Shown: piece by piece, positions 45,900 through 58,217 of the stretch | Layout of the letters: every line of letters begins with the position of its first letter | How positions within the stretch are numbered: position 1 is the first letter of the stretch | From: Anthoceros angustus | Lineage: Eukaryota; Streptophyta; Anthocerotopsida; Anthocerotales; Anthocerotaceae | Assembly: GCA_010909165.1 (NCBI GenBank) | Contig: MU008160.1 | Location: 992,001 to 1,056,000 of the forward strand | DNA length: 64,000 bases | Direction of reading: 5' to 3' | The notes under the pieces: model-generated | Database searches by the model: none | What the model was told of the DNA's origin: nothing | Seen by the model: the letters and a program-made list of their open reading frames with translations, nothing else | Program-made: the position numbers and the translations under genes

Positions 45900-48300
45900 C
45901 CTTATGTGCTCCCCCGGGCCGATTGGAGAGGTACATGGCAGCCCTGAACCAGAAGGTGACGGACCAGCAGCAATGGAAGAAAGAAGAGCAAAAGTTGCTG
46001 GTCCATCTGCGAAGGGCAGAAGGAGAATCCCGAGCCTTGACGGGACAGTTGGCCGCCCTACGAAGGGAACATGAGATAGAACGAGCCAACGAGAAGCAGC
46101 GGCTTCAGGAGCTAGCAAAAGCCTCCCTAACGGCTTCTAGGGATGCTGCCAAGGCCAAGCTAGAGGGTCTCAGGGATGGAACGGCCTAACAGGTGACTAG
46201 GCACGCCCGACTACTAGAGAACCTCCGGAGACGGGAGTACCGAGTTCTCAGGGCCCGCGTGGAGGAGGCCATCCAGCAGGTCGACTCGGACTGGCCTGCG
46301 CGGAGCTCTAAGGCGGTGGGTGCACCACGGCCGAGGTTGCGGGGCCACCAGAGGAGTCGGAGGGGACCTGGAGGGAAGAAGGTCTCGGAGAAAACGTGGC
46401 GGCAGGGAACTTGGGCGCCCTGTTTGGGGATGAGAGCAGCAGCGAGGAGGGCCCGACGGATGGAAGGCGGCTGAGGGAAGACGGCGGAGCAGCCACGACG
46501 GAGCAAGAGGTAGGTCCTCTGCACCCAGTGCCCAGCATGGAAGGTGTATGGGAAGGTGGTCCAGAGGAGGGAAGGCCGGGAAGGGACAAAGAGACGGCGC
46601 AGGGGAACATGGGTCAGGGGGACAAGTAGTCAGCAATAGCCTCACCACCGTAGATGTAGATAGGACCACGCCGGGGGCTGGGGCCACTCGCGCGTGCGTA
46701 GTTAGCTGGCAGCAGGACCAATTTAGGAATGTAATAAAGGCACTACCTCGGAACGTAGTATAAGAGGGGGGTTGCCATCCCAGTAATGTGATCTTTCTTT
46801 TGGGGTTGATGCCGCATTATACTTACAAGCTTTTGTGAGTCCAGTACTAATGCAAGTCCCGAGTCACCAAGCGGGCGGACTACTCTGGAGAGAATTATCC
46901 AGGTTCTGGTGACGGACCCTAACGCGTGGTGGTGAGTGCAGGTGTGGAGAAACCGGGACCCCTGCTCTTCTAGGGCGGGATCCCGACGGCCAGCAGACCG
47001 GAGCGGGCATAGAGAGCCAGTCACCAGGAGGGCGTGTAGAGCCTGGACTAGACAGACTGGTGGTCGCAAACACGGAGGTGCTGCAACCCACACACCAGGA
47101 CACGCAAATTCAATTAGGCACCTCTGGGGGCGGACGAGGTCGACAAGAGTGGAACGGCGAGAGAGTCACGAGTGAGAGGGAGAGAACACTGGGACGAGAA
47201 CGAGTCCTTAAACGTTCGGCCATACCGGGCTTGTACAGTAATGTACCGGTGAGACATGAAGTAAGTTGCGCGGCTATAGCTAGGTGACTGATATGGACGC
47301 TGAGGGTGTAGAGGATAATACGAACCTCGGTCTAGTTCCTCTAGCCCTACGCTCTAGTGCTCCGGTGCCCGCCCGGTAGAGTTCGCGCAAGGAAGGCGCG
47401 TGAGGCGGACTATGTCGTCCGCAATTGTGGGTTGTGGGAAGGCTACCAAACGCAGCAGAAGGGTAAGTTAGACAAACCGAGTAGGAAACCGCAAGCAGAC
47501 GGAAAGGTCATTCCCTTGGGACCGGACCCCATACCACAAGGACACGGGATTAGTGTACGCCCGACTGGCCGTCAGCGAAAGTAGTACCACAGCAGTTTAC
47601 GCTCCTCCTGTGCTACATGGGCGAAGATGATCCGTCCCCAGTCCGCCCGCTTGCCCCTCATGAGGGCATGCAGGAACACCAAGAGGTTATCCCCCAAGTG
47701 GTCTACCTTGATGAGCATGTTCCAGTGGACTATGATCTTGGCCACTGCCCTCACTTGTCGGTCCTTTAGGTCCGACGTCAGCCACCCGTTGGAAGACCTC
47801 TGGGCGTTCTGCTAAATTGGAAAGTCCGGCCCTCGCCGCCTCCAGCTTCCTCTTCCCCTTCAGGGGCTCCGGCAGCACCCCTCCGACCTCCTCCGCAGGC
47901 TGGTTGTACGCCGCCCGAAGGACCTCCACTGTCCGATGCTTAGGGTCCTCCCTCAGGCTCTTCGATCGGGCGGTCTTGTTTGCTGCTGCCAGCATCTTCA
48001 GAGCGTACTCCCAAACCAGGGCCATGCTATCATACATCCAGACCGCCTAGAATATGTCCAGGTGCCACTCCTGGACGAGCTCACCCGCCTCCTCCCGCTA
48101 GGGGCAAAAATCGGCGTAGCGCCGGGTGATGATGTTTTTCTCTACCAGCATCCAGGGCTCCAAAACCTCCGCCGCCTTCTTGGGAGCCATGCCTCCTCAC
48201 CGCTCATCTTGCTGCTGGAATAGTCCCGGCGTCGACACAACTTGCCGCGTCCTTAAACTCCGAGGGAAAAAGCACGCCGAGTCGATGCGGGTCCTCTAGA
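45900..48300. mobile_element. Retroelement-like repeat, copy B
   Basis: 45923-46190 (plus) reads ERYMAALNQKVTDQQQWKKE, then LLVHLRRAEGESRALTGQLA, REHEIERANEKQRLQEL, a coiled-coil stretch as in gag-type proteins of large plant LTR elements. On the minus strand at 47690-48040 YALKMLAAANKTARSKSLRE, DPKHRTVEVLRAAYNQPAEE resembles copy A at 11.1-12.0 kb. No enzymatic domain is recognised. Opposite-strand signals suggest either two elements or a rearranged one. Confidence 0.45.
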
Positions 48301-50100
48301 ACACTGCGTTCGAGATATGGAAGAAGGAGCGCTAGAGGGCTGGGTGTCTAAGTACGAGACACTGAGAAAACTGCCAAAACGCCGTGTCAGGAGGTGTTCT
48401 TTTCTCAGCTTTAGTGTGGCGGGCGTAATCGATGCGTGGGAAGATGTCCTTTCGTTGCCAGTAACTGCCACCTCTTTGCATCTTGTACTGCAACTTCACG
48501 CCCGCCGTCTTCTTGGCGCATGTCCTTGGGTCGTGACTACCTGTCTATTACGGTTGCTGACAATTCTGGGGTTTTGGCCCGCTGCATGTTAGACAGGGGC
48601 CAGCGTCCACGTGTCACTCTTCCTAAATTACATTCCGCGCTGTCGGGCCACCCAGGGTCCCTCCTCCTGTCCTTCCCCTCCGGAGTTACTCATCTTGCTA
48701 ATCGATCCGAAGGGGGGTCAAAGCATCCGTCCCTTGTCCACACAAATACCCCTTCGACTTGCTTCATGTTTTCGGACACTTTCCGTTTGCCCTTGCCCTT
48801 TTTGCTCAATCCTGCTGCCACATGTTTCTTCTGCTTCGACAAGTCTCAAGCCTCCCACTTCACAAAGATCTTGTTCACGTTATCCCATACCTTTCCTTCT
48901 AGCTTTGCTATGCATAAGATGTGTGTCCTGTTGTCTACCTTGTTTTGTTTGTAAGCATCATCTTCTCGTCCTTCATCATCTTCGATGAGACCTAAAACTT
49001 TACACAGGTTAAAGTTCTAATTCATTGACATATGCACGGCATCACCCTTGGCAATTAGCAGCTCATCTCTAAGGTATCTCACTTGCTCGATAAATGACAT
49101 TTTCCGCCATTTGTTCGACATGGTATTGTGATCAATTGCCAAAATCTTATCTCCTGTATGGTCAGCCCACAATACACATCTGCCTCTAGCCATTTGAAAT
49201 GCTTTTTCACCGATGATATGTCCACCAAATGCTGCATATCCACAAAGGTGTGGTTCCTACCTAACACACCCATAATGTACTTCTTTGTCCTGGCCTTGGC
49301 CTCCTGCAAGCTAGATTGTCCCCATGCCACCGTCCACATGTCAACCTTCCGCAATTACGACCCACTCCTTCGAACTTGCCTTTCTCGTCTCCACAGGACC
49401 TCCTCTGGACCTCCTCTGGTCCCCTTTTATGGTAGAGTTGTCATCGCGTTGGCGTAGTTGGCCTTATTATCCACACTTATCCATTATTTTAGCAGACAAA
49501 TCCTCACAAAAAAAACAGAAACTCCTATAAACTGACTTGAAGGGAGGTCGAAGCATTCGTCCCTTATCCGCAGCTGCCTATGCCTTTTGACTACTCTGTC
49601 CTCGTTATCAACATCATTTACCACGACATTCGCATCTAGGGTACCCACTCCCTGCATGACTACACCACTTGGTAAAACACCTCCCCCTTGATACAAATTT
49701 TGTACGCCATTGTTCTTCTAGCGCCTGTGCACCTGTCGGGGCTTCCCGCTATCCTCGCCTCCCCCCGAACGTTCAATGGTTAAGCCTGTTACCTCTGTGT
49801 CCATGGGCCGCAATTGCCTCCACCTCCAATTCCTCTAAGTCCCTGGATGGTGCATGGCGTGACGGGCTGTTACCCTCATCCCCTAGGCCTGCAAATTCCC
49901 ATTCCCTCCTACTTGCCATTATGATTCTTCGTCTTCCTGCACTTCCACCAGTTGCATGCACGCAAGCCACAGGTACCTATCCAGGTCATGCAGGTGTGGC
50001 CTACAGTGCTCCAACTACACCTAGACCACAACGTAAACACATGAATAGCAGAGATCAAGGACTTGCCTGGGGATCGTTCAATGACAAAGAAAAAGCCCCC
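48300..50100 (-). other. Repeat-like sequence with weak minus-strand coding signal
   Basis: The minus strand at 48850-49360 contains KLEGKVWDNVNKIFVKWEA, SFIEQVRYLRDELLIAKGDA and VLGRNHTFVDMQHLVD. Their spacing and style recall gag-like ORFs, but stops separate them and no zinc knuckle is visible. I do not assign a family. Confidence 0.3.
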
Positions 50101-52590
50101 GAGTGGGAGAGAAATGTAGGGGTAGCCGTGTAGATGTAGGAGTAAATTCACCAAAAGAATTTGGCAACAAGGCAAAGATTGCTTCTTCATATTATTTGAG
50201 CATAATACGTTCTAATTTTATTGCTATAAATATTTTGTTTCAACCTACCATAAAAAGTAGCCATCTATATCATATACAAACACCATGTGTTAGGTACCTA
50301 TTCAATAAAATTTTTAACTTATAACATACCTTAGCATTGTTATGTAACGGATTGGCTAGTTGTTGGTTTATCATGATTATGTTGGTGAAACACGAAGATA
50401 TTTGGGCTTTTGACATTTGCGGTCACAATTCTGGCTTCGAATGCCTTCCTCGAAGTTCCAGAGTGGTTGCTCGAGTGCAGCGAATTTGCCACTGTGGAGG
50501 TGCGTGGTGTGAAGGTGTAATGTGCGTGCGGTATGAAGATGTCAGGGTGGTGAACTGCTTGCTCTAAAGTGGCCAGGACGGGACGACGTTCAGGCTGAGG
50601 GTTTGTGACAGTGCTAGAAGAAAATGGGAGGTGCTCATTGTGGTGCGCTGGTGGGAGGAGGGCTGGGAACTGCAACCTCAGCTATGCCTCCCAGGTCAAG
50701 GGTACTGCAGTCACTTGTGAACGTTAGGGGATCGTGGAGAGCTGCTCGGAATCCCCAGACGCTTGCCTGCAGATGCACGTACCGGCAGAGCAGCAGCGAC
50801 GGCAGAAGCCCTCCGCAGGAAGCAGTTCTCAAGGCAATTACAGGTGTGTACGTCTTGTAGGGCGAGCGATGTGCACTTGCTGGTTTGTTTGCTGCGAAGA
50901 TGGTGGTCCGTTTGCACAAAGCAGGGAAGGGGGAAGAGGTAGGGAGTGGAGGTCTCTCTCACCATGGTGTGCAAAACGGATGCATTGCCGTGCAGAGGTG
51001 TCCAAAGCCGAGGGTAGGCTTGCCCAGACCACGAATGTGGTGATGGGCGTCACAGCGTCTGAAGGGTCTGGGAGAGAGGAATGGAGGGTTCTCGATGAGA
51101 AGGTGTGCATGCGAGGTGTTATTTCTTGTGCTGAGGAGGTTAGCTCGAGGGGAATCCGGCAGAATGATGTGATGTCATGTATTGCTTCGCAGGTTAACTC
51201 GTACCCGATGACACGAGGGTTTACAGCAATCGGTGTTGGAGGGGATGATTTTGTTCAGGCTATGGTGCTGGCCGTCGAGTCTGTCCTCCAGAATCCAGTG
51301 CCAGAGGTACCGGCCATTCGGGGTTGATGTATCGTCTTCTAGATTTGTGAGATGATGGAATAGCATGTATTCATTTCGTCCACAAGGAGCGGGTTTGGTC
51401 CTGTGCTGACCCTAGCATGCATGTGCCCAGGAATTTGTAAGTCGAAAGGTATCAGCTAAGGGCAAATATATTTCTGTGAACATCGGACCTGTGCTTGTGG
51501 AATCCAGTGAGCAGGTAAGGTCCGTCTCTTTGGTGCTTGAGATAGGTTCCAGATGTGTGAAGAGACCGGATACTGCAGGGTTCTCCGAATAACATGTTTC
51601 TCGTTCAGGTATGCGAAGTTTATGATGCCATGAAGAGGGATGTGCGGATGAAGTATTTCCTGTAGTCGACCTCGTATCTACGTCCCCACATTCAGTCAGT
51701 CTGAGACCTGCTTCGAGCCCAGACATAGCTTTGATCAAGTAAGCAATCCAGTTCTGAACCCCGAGTCAAGGGCCCTGCTATTTTTCTTGGTGAAGTGTAC
51801 TTGTTGCTCCCCCTGTCTAAGTGAAGGGTTTATGGGTCCCCATGAATTTCACTGATCGGAGTGGTTCGCTGTGCATCAGATTCGTGTGCTACAAGTTCCA
51901 CCCGGCCTAGATCTGGATTTAAAACGTCTGGTGGCCGGAAAATGCTCCCTTTCACTGCGCTGTACATACTTTTCTCCCTTTTGTGTTGGAAAATGCGCTC
52001 GTAGTTTTGGCGCTTGGGCTCTGCTCGGTTCCTTGTCCTCCTTTTAGTCAATAGGAAGTTGCCCGTGATGTTCATTCAATCTCCGCGAGATCCGAGAAGA
52101 TTTTTGTCTCAACTTAAAAACAAGGCCACATGCAGTGTATCTCGTGTTCTCATGAGATCAGCCCTCCCCGAGCTGTTGGCTGGATAAGGGGCAGCAAGAG
52201 GACCAGTGTAACACACAGGTATAACAGTCACCTTCAAAGAAAGTGGCCGCGTGGGACCAGAGGGAGGGTACTATAGTGACATCCTTCAGCAGTTGTGTAA
52301 CAGTCTTCGCCCAAAGGAAAATCTTGAATGAGACCCATGGGACGGGAGGCTTCAGGCTAGGATCTCCAGTAACTTCTCCCAGCCTCAAAGAAAAAGCTTC
52401 GAAGGGAGGCAAGATAGACCGGGAGTTCGCAACCTTCCTGTACCTCCCACCTTCATCGTACTGTACTCTTCTTTTCTCTCTCTCTCCACGGCTCCAAGTT
52501 CTGCATGCTTGTTCGCCCTTACATACTGAAATACCCATACTACATCGACACCAGGTGTCTCCCAGTCCCTTACAGCATCTCACAGCAGCT
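50100..52590. other. Unassigned region
   Basis: Contains one moderately long plus-strand ORF (50734-51327) without any motif I recognise and with weak codon structure. No repeat array and no supported exon. Confidence 0.4.
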
Positions 52591-52591
52591 A

Positions 52592-52642
52592 TGTGGGGAG
52601 CAAGTCGAGTCGAGTCGAGTCGAGTCGAGTTGAGTCGAGTCG
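52592..52642. repeat. (GTCGA)n microsatellite
   Basis: AGTCGAGTCGAGTCGAGTCG followed by further GAGTC units, with one GAGTT interruption; about eight repeats. Confidence 0.95.
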
Positions 52643-52659
52643 GAGTTTCCAAGCATTCT

Positions 52660-52778
52660 GTCCGTGTACATATCAGAATTCTGGAGATGGCTGGCTTGAG
52701 CTCGCTTTGCAACAATCTGTATGTCGTTACATACCTTGGTGAGGACAAGAACTTTGTGGCAAGGACGAGGATTCAAGG
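52660..52778 (+). CDS. Possible C2-domain-like exon
   Basis: The plus-strand frame reads VRVHIRILEMAGLSSLCNNL, YVVTYLGEDKNFVARTRIQ before a donor-like AAG/GTTCGT. A beta-strand, then EM-x-G-L-x-x-x-x-x-N-x-L-Y-V-V-x-Y-L-G, then R-T-R-I, is the start of a C2 (lipid-binding) fold. No matching following exon was confirmed, so it may be an exon of an unrecognised gene or a remnant. Confidence 0.3.
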
Positions 52779-53243
52779 TTCGTATGTCCATGTCGCAAGT
52801 TTAGGTACATGAGTGTGGCGTGTACTGTACTGGCTAATGTACATACATGTCTTGCAACGAGTACGTGCCACACGCTTTCGTGTTGATGTTCCGACATACA
52901 TACTGTACACGGTTGACAAAGTCCAAGGCCTTGGCCGAGCAATATGGATGGAAGATGGAAGTTCAAGGGCGGCAGAGCCAGGCCTTTCCTAATTCAGGTA
53001 CTACCTGCGAGTAGCCTACTGACACACACAAGCACACACACGCCTTACACGCCTACACCTCTGTGTAAAAGGTGTACTTGTGGGGTCTCTCGCTGCTTGC
53101 CCCTAAACCTGGACAGAGGAACCATCAGGCATCAGGTCTCGTGAAAATAATGGTATACACAAGAGACTGGATGACGCAGGCCACCATGAGGCCGACATTG
53201 CTGCAGGGTTCGTGAAGAGAAGAGAAGAAGAGAAGAGTCCAAC

Positions 53244-53411
53244 ATGGGAAGCTGTAATGCAATCTTGGAGCTGGCAGCCCTAAGGCTGGAGGTGTTGCTG
53301 CTCGAGCAGCATCCAGTTGCAGCCGCACAAATCATGGCCCAGTACCTGACGCAGAAAGTGCTATGCCGAGCCCTGGACGCTCCTGACCTAGACAAGCTGC
53401 CTCGGATGTGA
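53244..53411 (+). CDS. Small ORF or exon, 55 codons, unknown
   Basis: Reads MGSCNAILELAALRLEVLLL, EQHPVAAAQIMAQYLTQKVL, CRALDAPDLDKLPRM, then TGA. It is leucine/alanine rich and predicted helical. GGATGTGAGC near the end could also be a splice donor (AT/GTGAGC), in which case this is a 5' exon. It is preceded by a purine-rich GAAGAGAAGAAG leader. The function is unknown. Confidence 0.35.
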   Translation: MGSCNAILELAALRLEVLLLEQHPVAAAQIMAQYLTQKVLCRALDAPDLDKLPRM

Positions 53412-53663
53412 GCTAGCAAAACTTCCCTTCCTCCAAGCCTTATCCAGCCGGTAGAAGATATCACCTCGTAGCATTCTGAACACCTTCCCTCCTCGGGGAA
53501 GGAAGCAGCAGCAAAGAGTGACCTGCCTGCCTCATGTCGTGCTGTGCATGGCGGTCCGACCTGAATCAAGCGAAATGCTTGACTGCGTGCGGCGGATTAC
53601 TCCAGCCCTCACATCACATGCTCCAATCCGCGGATGCACGAAGAGTACCAAAAAGCACGGCAA

Positions 53664-54638
53664 TCACCGCGGCGAGGCAGGCTGGAAGCCGAGCAATCTT
53701 TTGGCCCTCTGAAGTCGGAATTCCCGGGAATCGTCCAACCTCTCAACCGCAAGCCGCTGCCCCTCCTGCGGCTCTCCGTCCCGCGGCTGCTTCGCGTCCT
53801 GCTGTCGAGGCCGTTCAAAATCGGCCTCCTTGGCAACCAGGGCCACCTGAGCCAGCACCTGCGGCGGCAGGGCCTCCTGCCGCCGCTGCGCTCTCTTGCC
53901 GCGCTTATCAACCGCAAACTGCGCCCAATCCAGGCGCAGCGTGCAGGGCTTGCACATCTCGATTGCATAGGCGCGGGCATACTCCTTGCACACCTTCCGC
54001 CCGCACTCCTCCGCCGTCTTGCCGTACACCAGGCGGTGCAGCGCGTTCATGTGACTGCTCTGCTTCACGTCCATCTTGGTGTAGCTCAACCTGGCCTTGA
54101 AATTCTTGGGATCCGGCGGCTGATCAAACAGCTGGAAGAGCTTCCAATCCGGCATGGCGTCCCGCTGCGCCGATCTGTGCCTCAAGATGTCCACATTCCC
54201 CGAGGGCAATCCCAGCGCAATTGCCATCTCCTTGTTCAGCGGGCCCGCGGGCACGATGGAGGACTCGATCCGCAGCTGCTCGCTGCGCAGATACGGCAGC
54301 ACCTTGCTCTCCAGCAGCATCTCGTGCTGGTAGCTCACACTCGCAGATTGCCCCGCATGCGCCTTCCCCTCCTCCATCTCCCTCTCCCTCCCCCTCCCCC
54401 TCTCCCTTTCCAACTCCGGCACTGCTTCATCTTCATTTTCCGATTCTGATTGCGTCTGCGAAGGCGAGTCGGCCTGAGGCAGAGGCAGCGGCAGAGGCAG
54501 AGGGTGAGGAAGAGGCCGATCTGGAAGCCAGTTCGGCAAGCCGCTGCTCTCCCCCGTTGCCGGTGTCCTTGCCCTCGTCGTTGCCGTTAGCGTTGCCATG
54601 GTTGCGCAGCGAGCCTCGCGCAAGTCGCCCTCCGCCAC
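53664..54638 (-). CDS. Uncharacterised protein, intact 324-codon ORF
   Basis: A single uninterrupted frame from an ATG at 54636-54638. The N-terminal third is disordered: Ala/Thr-rich, then Pro-Leu repeats (PHPLPLPLPLPQ), an acidic patch (SESENEDEAVPELE) and an Arg/Glu run. Residues about 100-270 look globular: VSYQHEMLLESKVLPYLRSE, GPLNKEMAIALGLPSGNVDI, DWKLFQLFDQPPDPKNFKA, YGKTAEECGRKVCKEYARAY, CTLRLDWAQFAVDKRGKR. The end is charged (QQDAKQPRDGEPQEGQRLAV). I do not recognise a family. The frame's length, clean reading and composition support a real gene, possibly with 3' exons further left. Long opposite-strand frames here are its shadows. Confidence 0.6.
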   Translation of the reverse strand: MAEGDLREARCATMATLTATTRARTPATGESSGLPNWLPDRPLPHPLPLPLPLPQADSPSQTQSESENEDEAVPELERERGRGREREMEEGKAHAGQSASVSYQHEMLLESKVLPYLRSEQLRIESSIVPAGPLNKEMAIALGLPSGNVDILRHRSAQRDAMPDWKLFQLFDQPPDPKNFKARLSYTKMDVKQSSHMNALHRLVYGKTAEECGRKVCKEYARAYAIEMCKPCTLRLDWAQFAVDKRGKRAQRRQEALPPQVLAQVALVAKEADFERPRQQDAKQPRDGEPQEGQRLAVERLDDSREFRLQRAKRLLGFQPASPR

Positions 54639-54639
54639 A

Positions 54640-57340
54640 TGAACGGGGTGAGCAATCCCTGAGGAGTCGTTGCTTTAGATCCAACGGTCTAACCAGGTCG
54701 CTGAGACCTAGCTGGCTCGCTGTCCCCTGCCTATTTGTTTTATCAACAACCCGACTCCTTTCTTTATGCGTTACCGACCTTGATCACCTTTTGCCATCCC
54801 CACATTTTCACGTGGACTGCTCTTTCACCGCCCTTCTCGCATATCATTTACGTTCTCCACGAATCAAAAGCCCGCTCTTTCCTCTCTCACACAAGATCGC
54901 TCTCTGCCCTCTCTTTCCCATAAGCCATAGGAAAAAGCGCCGTTCCAAAGCGCTTTCTCGCGCGTTGGAACAGCCTCAACGATCGGGTGTCCCTTTATGA
55001 AGTGTCTTGGTCGAGCTGACCTAGAAGAACTCTTCTTCTAGGTCTACCACTTTGAAAGCCACCCACCACTACGTGTGTACTATCTTAGAAAGTCTATCCT
55101 CCTTATACTTATTGAAGTTTAGCTTACTCCATACCCGAGGCCGGGCCTAGGTCTTTTTGTGCAAGGTCCAGCCAATAAATCACAAGACAGCAAGAAAGGA
55201 GATAGATTGAGATAGCTTGGAGCACCTTCTCGTAATAGTAATGTTTCTTCGAGGAAGTAGCCAGTTTGCTTGTGCCTCAAGGACTCTCTCTATAAAACCG
55301 GCCGAGTCTTACACTACGAACAAAAAAAACTGGTAAACCCTCAAAAGAGAATTTAGGCTTTCTTTTAAATTATCGATAATTAAACTGAAAATTAATTTTT
55401 ATTGATTACCAAGGACTGTATGCTATATATGTATGCATGTTGAAACAAGAAAAATTGTAACTTTGACATTCCTTTTTTTCTTACTCTCATGTCCAGGATT
55501 AGTACTCTCTCTTTAAAGACGGTTCTACAAAGTCAGAATACTTATGTATATCATGTGCATCATGGGGTTTTGGAAAATGTGTACCTGTAGGAGCAACTCT
55601 CGGCAACAACATAAGACAATGCAACATTCACCTCCTCAAATGTTACCTACTACCAAGACCAAAAGACCGGCCGTAAAGTGGTCTAAAGTATGGGATTTTT
55701 TAATTTGCGGATGCAAGAAAGAACAAGATAAAAAGATTTGGCTACTCGAAGGTGGAGGTGAAACAGGAGCACGCACTAGGAGCGATACAACAAGGTTGTA
55801 TGCTGGAAGAGCTCAGCTAAAGTTTTCTTACCTAAGCACTATACACCTCTTGTCTTATGGACCTCTTTCAACTATCCAAGAAGAGGGGGACTCACATAAG
55901 GAATACACATTAGAGAAGGCACCATGTTATTATAAGAAAATATGCCTGCAAATGCGTGGGAGCCAAATTTTAACAACTACATATATTCAACGCTCTATGT
56001 AGCTGCTCACAATGGTAATGCGCATAATATTTCATGTACGCATCCTGTACAGTAAGGAAAGAAGAATGGAAATTTTCATACAAGGTGGATGTATCAACCT
56101 CTTCAACTAGAGCTTAATGGCAATTGTGAGAAAGATCACTAACTCACTGAGCATGCATGTCGGACCACTCTTCTCACTTTAAGTGCATCGTTACACTAAG
56201 CATGTTGGCAAGATCATTGACTCACTAAGCATGCATATCCGGCCACTCTTCTCACTTTCACTGTATCAGCACACTAAGCATGTAAGCATATCGACACACT
56301 CTTTCCATGAAGTGTTGGTGCCTACCATGAAGTGTTGGTGCATACCACGAAGTGGTTGATATTTCGATGCATCCTTCTAATCAAGAGAACGATGTCTCTG
56401 GTCATGTAGTTTAAGGTGAGCAACCCATAAGACAGGAATAAAGATAATAATGGCATTTTCATTATACTAGATAGCTAACTGAATTTAATTTTTTTATTTC
56501 TTTTTTTTAAGTTCTTTAATATCGTAGGTAGACATAGTTTGGGGCGCCCTTTAACCAAATAGTTTAATTTTTGGGAATTTTCTTCCAAACATCATGGGTC
56601 CCGCAATGCTGCTCGATTTTTGAAAAGACAAACTTATCGTGCCGATGTGTATGTTCCATACTTTCCTTTATTAGTTGTCTCCTCACAGTGCGGGGTACTA
56701 CAATATGGCTTATTACGCAATGTGAACAGCCCTTCAGCTAGTGTATGTGCACACCCACTCTTGGGGTGTATGTACACGAGTCGAGATAAGACTCGATAAA
56801 CCGGCCAGGAAAGCAATTGTCTACTCCATGCTTTGTGCTTGCTCCTAATAAGGAGCATTTGAGATGTCATGCTCTTGTTATTGTTGTTGTCTTGTTTTAA
56901 TGAATTGTGACCCTTAGTAGATCAATCTCACTCACACCTAGTAGATCAATATGACCGTTCATCTACTGTGAGTGGCCGTTTGTTTATGTTATTGAGATTG
57001 CTACCTTGTGCCTCAGCTTTCTGGTCAGGGGTACGGTTGTGCATGATTTGTCTTGCTATTGATGCTGTGCTGACATTTTGCTACAGAAATTTTGGCCTAA
57101 TCCATGGAATTCAATGTCCAGTTTGCCAGCCCACCGAGCCACAAACTTGTTGTTATCAAGACTCGTCATGTGACATTATTATCTCTTTGAATATATGAGA
57201 AGCATAAAGGTGAGAATATACGATATTTGAATAAGGGGATTGGAGGTGAGAAGCGAGTCGAGTTGTTTTTTGGCTTAAGAAGAGCCTTAGAATAAGAGAG
57301 AGGTTGTAAACTCACCTCCAGATGGACGAAAGATGATAGC
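54640..57340. other. AT-rich intergenic region with minor repeats
   Basis: At about 55655-55760 a short frame (KRPAVKWSKVWDFLICGCKK) has the spacing of a BED zinc-finger start from hAT transposons; this is very tentative. At 56145-56285 a ~77-bp unit (CACTAAGCATGCATATCCGG-like) is duplicated, and at 56303-56355 a ~21-bp unit (CCATGAAGTGTTGGTGCMTA) is present three times. Otherwise nothing is recognised. Confidence 0.45.
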
Positions 57341-57344
57341 CAAG

Positions 57345-58217
57345 GTGCAAAGGCCTGGATTATCATATGATACTATTGAACAAAGATACCCTTATCTTGA
57401 GACAAGGGGAAAGGAGTTGGAATAATTGAATTTATTGAAGGAAGAATTGGCAACCTTAAAGGAGCAAGTCACAGCGTTGAGCACAGATTCTGCTACTAAG
57501 AATTTGCAATGCTTTTTGATTGCGGGTGATTCGTGCTCCGAAAGGCTATAGGAAAAAGCAGCACAATGCGCTGTTTTCTCGCCTTTTAGCCGTTCTTCTC
57601 CTTGCTTACTTCCATTGCGCTGAAAATAACAAAGCAACAGAGCAGAGAAAAGGATATAGAAATATATCTCCATTTCTTTGTTCTTCCAGGGGAGATGAGA
57701 AGACAAAACCTAAAAAATCTAATGCGCTGTAGGTTGTAGGAGAAAGTGCTTTGCGTTTTATTTTAAAAACAAATTTTTTTAAAGCATTTTGAAGAACACA
57801 TACCTATACAAGGCAATGGACCGTGCTCGCCGTGCTTTGAACTTGAGAATTTCTGGTCTTGGTAATGACATTGTTGCACCACTTGTGGCTACAAAGGAGT
57901 TTCTCAAAAGGCTAGAGGTCGATGTGGTCGTTCCTCGAGCCTTTTGGCTGGGAAAGGATCCTGGTAGGGAACGCATATTGATTATGACTTTTCACTCTAT
58001 GGATGATCGCCTCCAGGTTATGAAGGCTAGGTCTATGCAATGGACAACTCAGTTATATATCAATGAGGATCTTACACCATTGCAATGGAAGACTAAGAAG
58101 GAGAACTTACTCGCTTTCAGAGCAGCTCGTGCTGCAGGTCAAGTAGCTTTGTTTCGTGGGGATGAATTGGTGGTGTTTGGCCCTCGTTCATGCAATTTCA
58201 TTGACACTGTTGATTGA
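57345..58217 (+). mobile_element. LINE ORF1-like coding block, copy 1
   Basis: 57345-57500 reads LSYDTIEQRYPYLETRGKEL, then LKEELATLKEQVTALSTDSA, a coiled coil. 57789-58217 is open and reads ARRALNLRISGLGNDIV, RILIMTFHSMDDRLQVMKAR, LYINEDLTPLQWKTKKENLL and ends RGDELVVFG. A coiled coil followed by an R-I-L-I-x-F, MxAR, INEDLTP RNA-binding-like segment matches the layout of LINE-type ORF1 proteins. The family is inferred, since no enzyme domain is present. 58217-58640 is AT-rich tail sequence. Confidence 0.45.

Noticed and set aside
50734..51327. 197-codon plus-strand ORF as a gene
   Set aside because: No recognisable domain and competing ORFs on the other strand; not enough support for a gene call.
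53634..55000. Long plus-strand ORFs over 53.6-55.0 kb
   Set aside because: Leu/Arg/Pro-rich readings opposite the clean minus-strand ORF; no motifs, so shadows.
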